The position numbers were made by a program, and so were the translations under genes. From Primulina eburnea (lineage: Eukaryota > Streptophyta > Magnoliopsida > Lamiales > Gesneriaceae): a stretch of 64,000 bases of DNA. The stretch lies in contig NC_133103.1 of NCBI RefSeq assembly GCF_022965805.1, positions 45,588,047-45,652,046 on the forward strand. The letters are read 5' to 3'. The notes beneath the pieces are model-generated. The model saw nothing but the letters and a program-made list of their open reading frames with translations. It ran no database searches and had not been told where the DNA came from. Positions 59,577 through 64,000 of this stretch are shown here, one piece after another (position 1 is the stretch's first letter; every line of letters begins with the position of its first letter).

Positions 59577-60149
59577 GAGTTACTTAAAATATGCCAACTA
59601 ACTCTTACTAAAACTACAAAATTATGCATAATTTAATCCTTGACCACTTGTGGTTTAATAAAAATGCAGGTGAAAATCCAGTTGCAATGACTTTTCAGTC
59701 TTAGTTATTTTAAGTGTGTGGATCAAAATTTTAAACATGTGGAAGGCAAATACAAAAAAGGTGTACATGAGATTTTATTCTGCTATTGTTATGATGTTTC
59801 ACTGGATAAACTCATAGGCTGATGACCAAACCATAGGTGAGACCAAGTGGTCCACCACAGCCTATGTTTGAGAGCTGTCCAAAAATAATAATAATAATAA
59901 TAACTGTAGCTCAATTTTGTTCAAATTGTTACATGCGATCTATATCGTTTTGAAATGACGATTAAAATAAGAATTGAAATAAGAGTTGAAGTCGTGAATT
60001 ACTTGTAATTCATCTGATATCAAGACCTTAAATTTGACTCGACATCTTAGTTTGCACAAAAACTTGTGTGAGACGGTCTTATGAGTCGTATTTGTGGGAC
60101 AAATCTCTTATTTGGGCCACCCATGAAAAAGTATTACTTTTTATAATAA

Positions 60150-60709
60150 GGCTGCGTTTGGTTTTGAGGATAAAATAAACTAATGATTAGTAAGTAAGTG
60201 ATAAAGAAAATGATTGTTGTAGGAATGTAATATATGGTGTTATGTTTGGTATGATTTTTAAGTGTAGGATAATTTTGAATTTTTTGATGAAAAGACAAAA
60301 TTGCCCTTTATTTTTTTTTCTTCTTCCACTCCGGCGGTGGCGGCAGAGGTCCGGCGACGGCGACGTCCGACGGCTGTCGGTGGCGGTGGCGGTCCAACGG
60401 CCGACGGCCGACGGCGGTCCGGCGGCGGCGGTCTGCCGGCGGTGGCGGTCGGTCGGTGGTCCGTGGCGGCGGTCATGGCGGGAAGTGGTGGTGAGTTTGG
60501 ATATAGAAGAAGGGTAAAATTGGAAAATAGGAAGGATTAAGAGTTGGATAAATAATCATAGGGGGTGAGGAGGTATTATTTTAACCCACCTAATATAATT
60601 TAATCATTCATAGGATGTATTGACTTGGTGAAATAATCACGCGAACCAAACGAGTGATAAGGTGAGTTAACAAAATAAACCCACCTTATCCATCAAACCA
60701 AATACTCCC
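60150..60709. mobile_element. Tourist-like (PIF/Harbinger-type) MITE A, TSD TAA
   Basis: Left end GGCTGCGTTTGGTTTT; right end, reverse complemented, GGGAGTATTTGGTTTG. TAA flanks both sides (60147-60149 and 60710-60712). The centre (60335-60480) is an unusually GC-rich run of CGGCGG and CCGGCGG motifs that opens long artefactual frames on both strands. Confidence 0.8.
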
Positions 60710-60712
60710 TAA

Positions 60713-61376
60713 GGCTGCGTTTGGTTCGGGTGATTAGCCGGGATAGATTATTTTATCCCGGCTAATCACCCGTTTGGTTGGATTTTTAGGAAATACGAGG
60801 GCCCGTGATAAAATTGAAAAGCCCGCACTGTAGCTACTATTTGTTGGACAAATAATACTGACAATTTAGGTGTGATAAATTATCCCACTCTTAATACCTC
60901 CTATTTTTCCATTTTTACCCTTCTCCTAAATTCAAACTCAAGTTAGCGACGGTTTGTAAAAATCTGTCCCAAATAGCGACGGTTTTCTCAAAAACCGTCG
61001 CTAATAGCGACGGTTTTTCAGAAATTGTCGCCGATCTGAACAAGATCGGCGACGGTAAATCCGTCGCAAGACCATTTCCGGCAGACCATTTCCGGCAAAT
61101 CCGTCGCTAATAGCGACGTTTCAGGCCCTCTCACCCGCCAACCTTTTCCGGCAGACCATTTCCGCCCGACCGCCGGCCACCACCGCCACTGTCGCCGTCG
61201 CGAAGGGGAAGGGCAAATTCGTCTTTTCATCAAAAAATTCAAAATAATCCTACACTTAAAAATCTTACCAAACATAATATTATTTTACACCATATATTAC
61301 AATCCTATCACAATCATTTTCTTTATCATTTACGTACTAATCATTAGTTTACTCTATCCTTCAACCAAACGTAGCC
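60713..61376. mobile_element. Tourist-like MITE B, abutting A in opposite orientation, TSD TAA
   Basis: Starts GGCTGCGTTTGGTTCGG right after the TAA shared with element A and ends CAAACGTAGCC before TAA (61377-61379). Its last 170 bp are the reverse complement of the first 170 bp of A, and its 60840-60940 part is the reverse complement of A's 3' part. It contains a 19-bp-arm hairpin at 60727-60772 and a cluster of AGCGACGGTTTT inverted repeats at 60945-61125. Confidence 0.8.
60727..60772. repeat. Perfect inverted repeat in element B
   Basis: Arms CGGGTGATTAGCCGGGATA and TATCCCGGCTAATCACCCG are exact complements separated by an 8-bp loop. Confidence 0.92.
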
Positions 61377-61468
61377 TAAGAGTATTACTTTTTATTATGA
61401 ATATGTGTAGGGTTGACCCGTCTCACAGATTATGATCCGTGAGACGGTCTCACATGAGACTCACTCCT

Positions 61469-63097
61469 TAGTGTGAGACTCAATTGTAAGTTGTAACTAA
61501 CATATCCTCCAACTGAAAAATACGAGAGTTGAAATTGTATTCAGATAAATATGTGTTATTCAAAGAAAATTAATCCTAACTAAATTGATACCGCTCACAA
61601 TCTTACTTTTAAAACATTAGGGAAAATTTATTTTCAGCCCTCTATATTTGCATCTTTATTATTTTAGTCATCTATTTTATCTTTGTTTATGTATTAATTT
61701 AGTCCATTATCTTTGTTTCTTGCAATTTACTGATTCTTTCGGCGAGACATTTATGTGAAACCGATTTTACACACGATAGCACTCCCGATAGAAAAATGAT
61801 CAAAATTACCAAATATCAAAAGATGCATGGTTAAATTGATATTGATAATATAGAGTATAAAAATTGCAAAGAAACAAAAATGTAGGACCAAACTGCAATT
61901 TTCACAAAAAATTATTATTATTATTTTATGCAAATGAGTTTCACGAGCGAGAGTATCTCCAACGGAATTGCCTTTGAAGAGATTTGTTTAATATAAAAGT
62001 ACAAAATGTATCAGATTTAGGTGTTATGTTCAGGTGTTGTAACACATATTCATAACATGCAACAAAATGTATTAATTAAACACATAAATAAACTTTAATT
62101 CATAAAAAAATATGATAAATCATGTAGATACAAGGCAAAATATTCATAAGAAAATTGTATTTAATTCAAAAAACCAATACTAGTGAAACTACGAAAAACT
62201 AGATTTCTTAATAAGTAAAGAAAGTAAATTGCATCCCAAATAAAAAAAAAAAACCACGGATGCAACAATTGTTTCGCCAAAATCCAGAGGCATAAATAAC
62301 TTTTCAACCAATAATTTACACTAGTGTTATCTTCGAGTGTCTCCAACACTCTTGGCTTGAGCTCTTTATTAATTGCCCGATGTAATTCTTTGCTCTTATC
62401 GCTGCATTTCACTGCTCTCTTTCAACTCAAAAACCACACTCACACAACAACAACGATATCTTATTTATAGACTTCCTTCGCCCTAGAGTTTATTCCTTGT
62501 ATAGAGTCCTACACAAATATGAAATGAAGAATTTCATTATGAAATAAACTCTTTTTTGAACAATAGTATAATATCTAGATATCTTAGCATAAATATTAAT
62601 ATTATAGCAAATCTTATTAGTCTAGAAAAGCAAAACTCCATATGTTACTATCACATTATTATCAACAAAGAAAAATTAATCGATGAATGAAATATTTATT
62701 TCAGCCTTCTTAACAAGCAAGTGTGATATAAGAACGGCTGGGCATCAAGATTCAAGAAGCAAATGAATGCCAAGAAAATTGTCCTCTACATCCCAAGAAG
62801 CTTTCATGCATTTCAGGATCTTAAAACAGCATCCATAGAATAACCTTACAATAGCCAATTTCTAGTCTCATTAGGTCGCAAACAATCAATTTATCACAAG
62901 GTGTAGATGAAGGTTCTGTGCATTACGGAACTCAATTTATCCATAAGCGTCTGCTTCAACGATTTGTAGCTGTTTCGCAACTTGGTCGGATGGTAAATCC
63001 ATGTACATCCACCTGAAGGTGGTCATCTCTTTGTTCCTCTAACTCAGTTATAATATCCTGTTCGTTGGTGGATTCGGTAAGGATGACATATCAGACA
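61469..63097. other. AT-rich intergenic DNA
   Basis: No gene supported. A minus-strand frame at 62161-62412 (ELHRAINKELKPRVLETLED) looks protein-like in its first half but matches no family I recognise and ends in low-complexity sequence. Confidence 0.45.
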
Positions 63098-63299
63098 ATT
63101 TTTTATAAATGTTAAAAATTAAAAGAAAGTGGCTGATACAAAAAGTTTAAAACGGCCCAAAGTTGTAAGACGGGTGCAACCTACCACAACCCACCTATTT
63201 GGTAGGGTGAAGCAGGTTAACACGTCTTACAACTTTGGGCCGTTTTACAACTTTTTGTATCAGCCACTTTCTTTTAATTTTTAACATTTATAAAAAATT
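63098..63299. repeat. Long inverted repeat, about 75-bp arms and a 50-nt loop
   Basis: Left arm 63098-63172 and right arm 63223-63299 are almost exact reverse complements (AGAAAGTGGCTGATACAAAA, CGGCCCAAAGTTGTAAGACG), differing by one or two inserted bases. The loop also shows weak complementarity (AACCTACCACAACCC against GGTAGGGTGAAGCAGGTT). Either strand's transcript would fold into a long hairpin. Part of the loop, GGTAGGGTGAAG(C/T)AGGTT, recurs at about 63473. Confidence 0.92.
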
Positions 63300-64000
63300 T
63301 CATTCCCAGATACTTGTTATTTGAACTTCAAATCTGTGAGTGAATAATATAAATATTACCTTTGAGTTGAGTATCCATTCGAACCAAGATTTTACCAATA
63401 GATTGTAGCTGCCAGCATGAATGAAGTTTCCAAATATTCTCATAACATACCACATTATTTCAAGTTGTTCTGGTAGGGTGAAGTAGGTTAACACGTCGAT
63501 TTTATTATATTTGACGATTCACCACAACCAACTGTTTAGCGAGGTGGATGTTGGCTCATTTTGACAACTCTATTGATGCATTATAAAATATATAGAGACT
63601 TTTGCGATTATGGTGGGTTTCCATAATATAACGTGAAAGTTTAGGTGTGTTCTAAAAAAATGTTCGATTTGATATAACAAAAAAATTTCTTCTAACTAAA
63701 AAAATTACTGTTTAAATAAATAGTCTATATTATTTTACTAACAAAAAATGTGACATTCTTTCTTATCACATAAAAAACTCTTATTAAATCGATCATATTG
63801 AAAAATAATATTTAAAATGTGTGTATTGAATATTTGAATGTTGAAAATAAGAGTTGTAAATATTGAAAATTAGTGTGTGATGATGTAGGTAATGATGTAT
63901 TTTATTTTTGGATTATTTGTAAAGAAATTCTATAAATAGTCTCACCATTGTGAAGAAATTCACAATTGAGTAGAGAGAAAAATATTATAAAGCGTGTAGT
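63300..64000. other. Window end, possible truncated LTR
   Basis: AT-rich. From about 63835 to the end the sequence (TATTGAAAATTAGTGTGTGA, then TATA-like CTATAAATAG near 63940, then GAGAGAAAAATATTATAAAG) looks like the 5' part of a plant LTR or another promoter, but the partner and border are outside the window. Confidence 0.35.

Larger units (their letters stand above)
58985..60055. other. ARM-gene 3' flank and intergenic DNA
   Basis: Includes a likely 3' UTR, MITE copy 8 (59262-59415), a TA microsatellite (59519-59576) and a short AAT run (59886-59902). No gene seen. Confidence 0.5.
60056..61468 (-). mobile_element. Dispersed MITE, copy 9, split by two Tourist-like elements
   Basis: The halves 60056-60149 and 61380-61468 join into a standard minus-strand copy when 60150-61376 and the extra TAA copies are set aside. 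The halves end at the internal TAAGAGTATTA landmark of the family. Confidence 0.88.

Noticed and set aside
60242..60540. Arg/Gly/Pro-rich ORFs in Tourist-like element A
   Set aside because: Composition artefact of the CGGCGG core; present in three frames.
62161..62412. Possible gene fragment (KELHRAINKELKPRVLETLED frame)
   Set aside because: No family recognised, no splice-compatible partner exon, and it runs into low-complexity Phe-rich sequence.

Overview
This is plant nuclear DNA, probably from a eudicot and plausibly an asterid. That rests on AT-rich intergenic sequence, GT-AG split genes with Arabidopsis-like proteins, and Copia, hAT, Helitron, TRIM and MITE elements. Only three cellular genes are visible: a WD-repeat gene of the ERCC8/CSA repair family (19856-24554, +, nine exons), an F-box gene (39659-40759, +) and an armadillo-repeat gene (56375-58984, +, two exons). 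Most of the rest is nested transposon DNA.

Layout. 1-14.6 kb holds a decayed Helitron on the minus strand: Rep/helicase remains (1-3010) and an RPA70-like gene (5125-12697) whose first exon is present in three tandem copies up to 14583. A 351-bp TRIM (4298-4648) and a full-length defective Copia element (6202-12098, TSD CCAAT) sit inside it; the Copia element splits an RPA exon. 15.5-19.4 kb is a dead hAT transposon carrying a Cassandra-type TRIM with 5S-rRNA-derived LTRs (16397-17260). The CSA-like gene follows; its exons add up to a family-length protein except for a small out-of-frame duplication in exon 2. 24.6-32.2 kb is intergenic with MITEs and an LTR-like block. 32268-37052 is a solo LTR (TSD GAAAT) with another solo LTR (33656-35383, TSD CAGAG) inside it. 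After the F-box gene, 42486-52765 is a large non-coding LTR element (TSD TTTAT). Its left LTR holds a very young small LTR element (44543-47894, TSD CATGT) whose interior is an array of short stem-loops. 52.8-64 kb holds the ARM gene, many copies of one roughly 180-bp MITE, two abutting Tourist-like elements and a long hairpin.

The most unusual objects are the young LTR element made of stem-loop repeats, two TRIMs whose internal regions are only about 70 bp, and the RPA-carrying Helitron with a triplicated exon 1. The three cellular genes are unrelated to each other and form no pathway. No bacterial features, CRISPR arrays or convincing tRNA genes were seen. All family calls come from reading the translations and repeats by eye; no database search was run.
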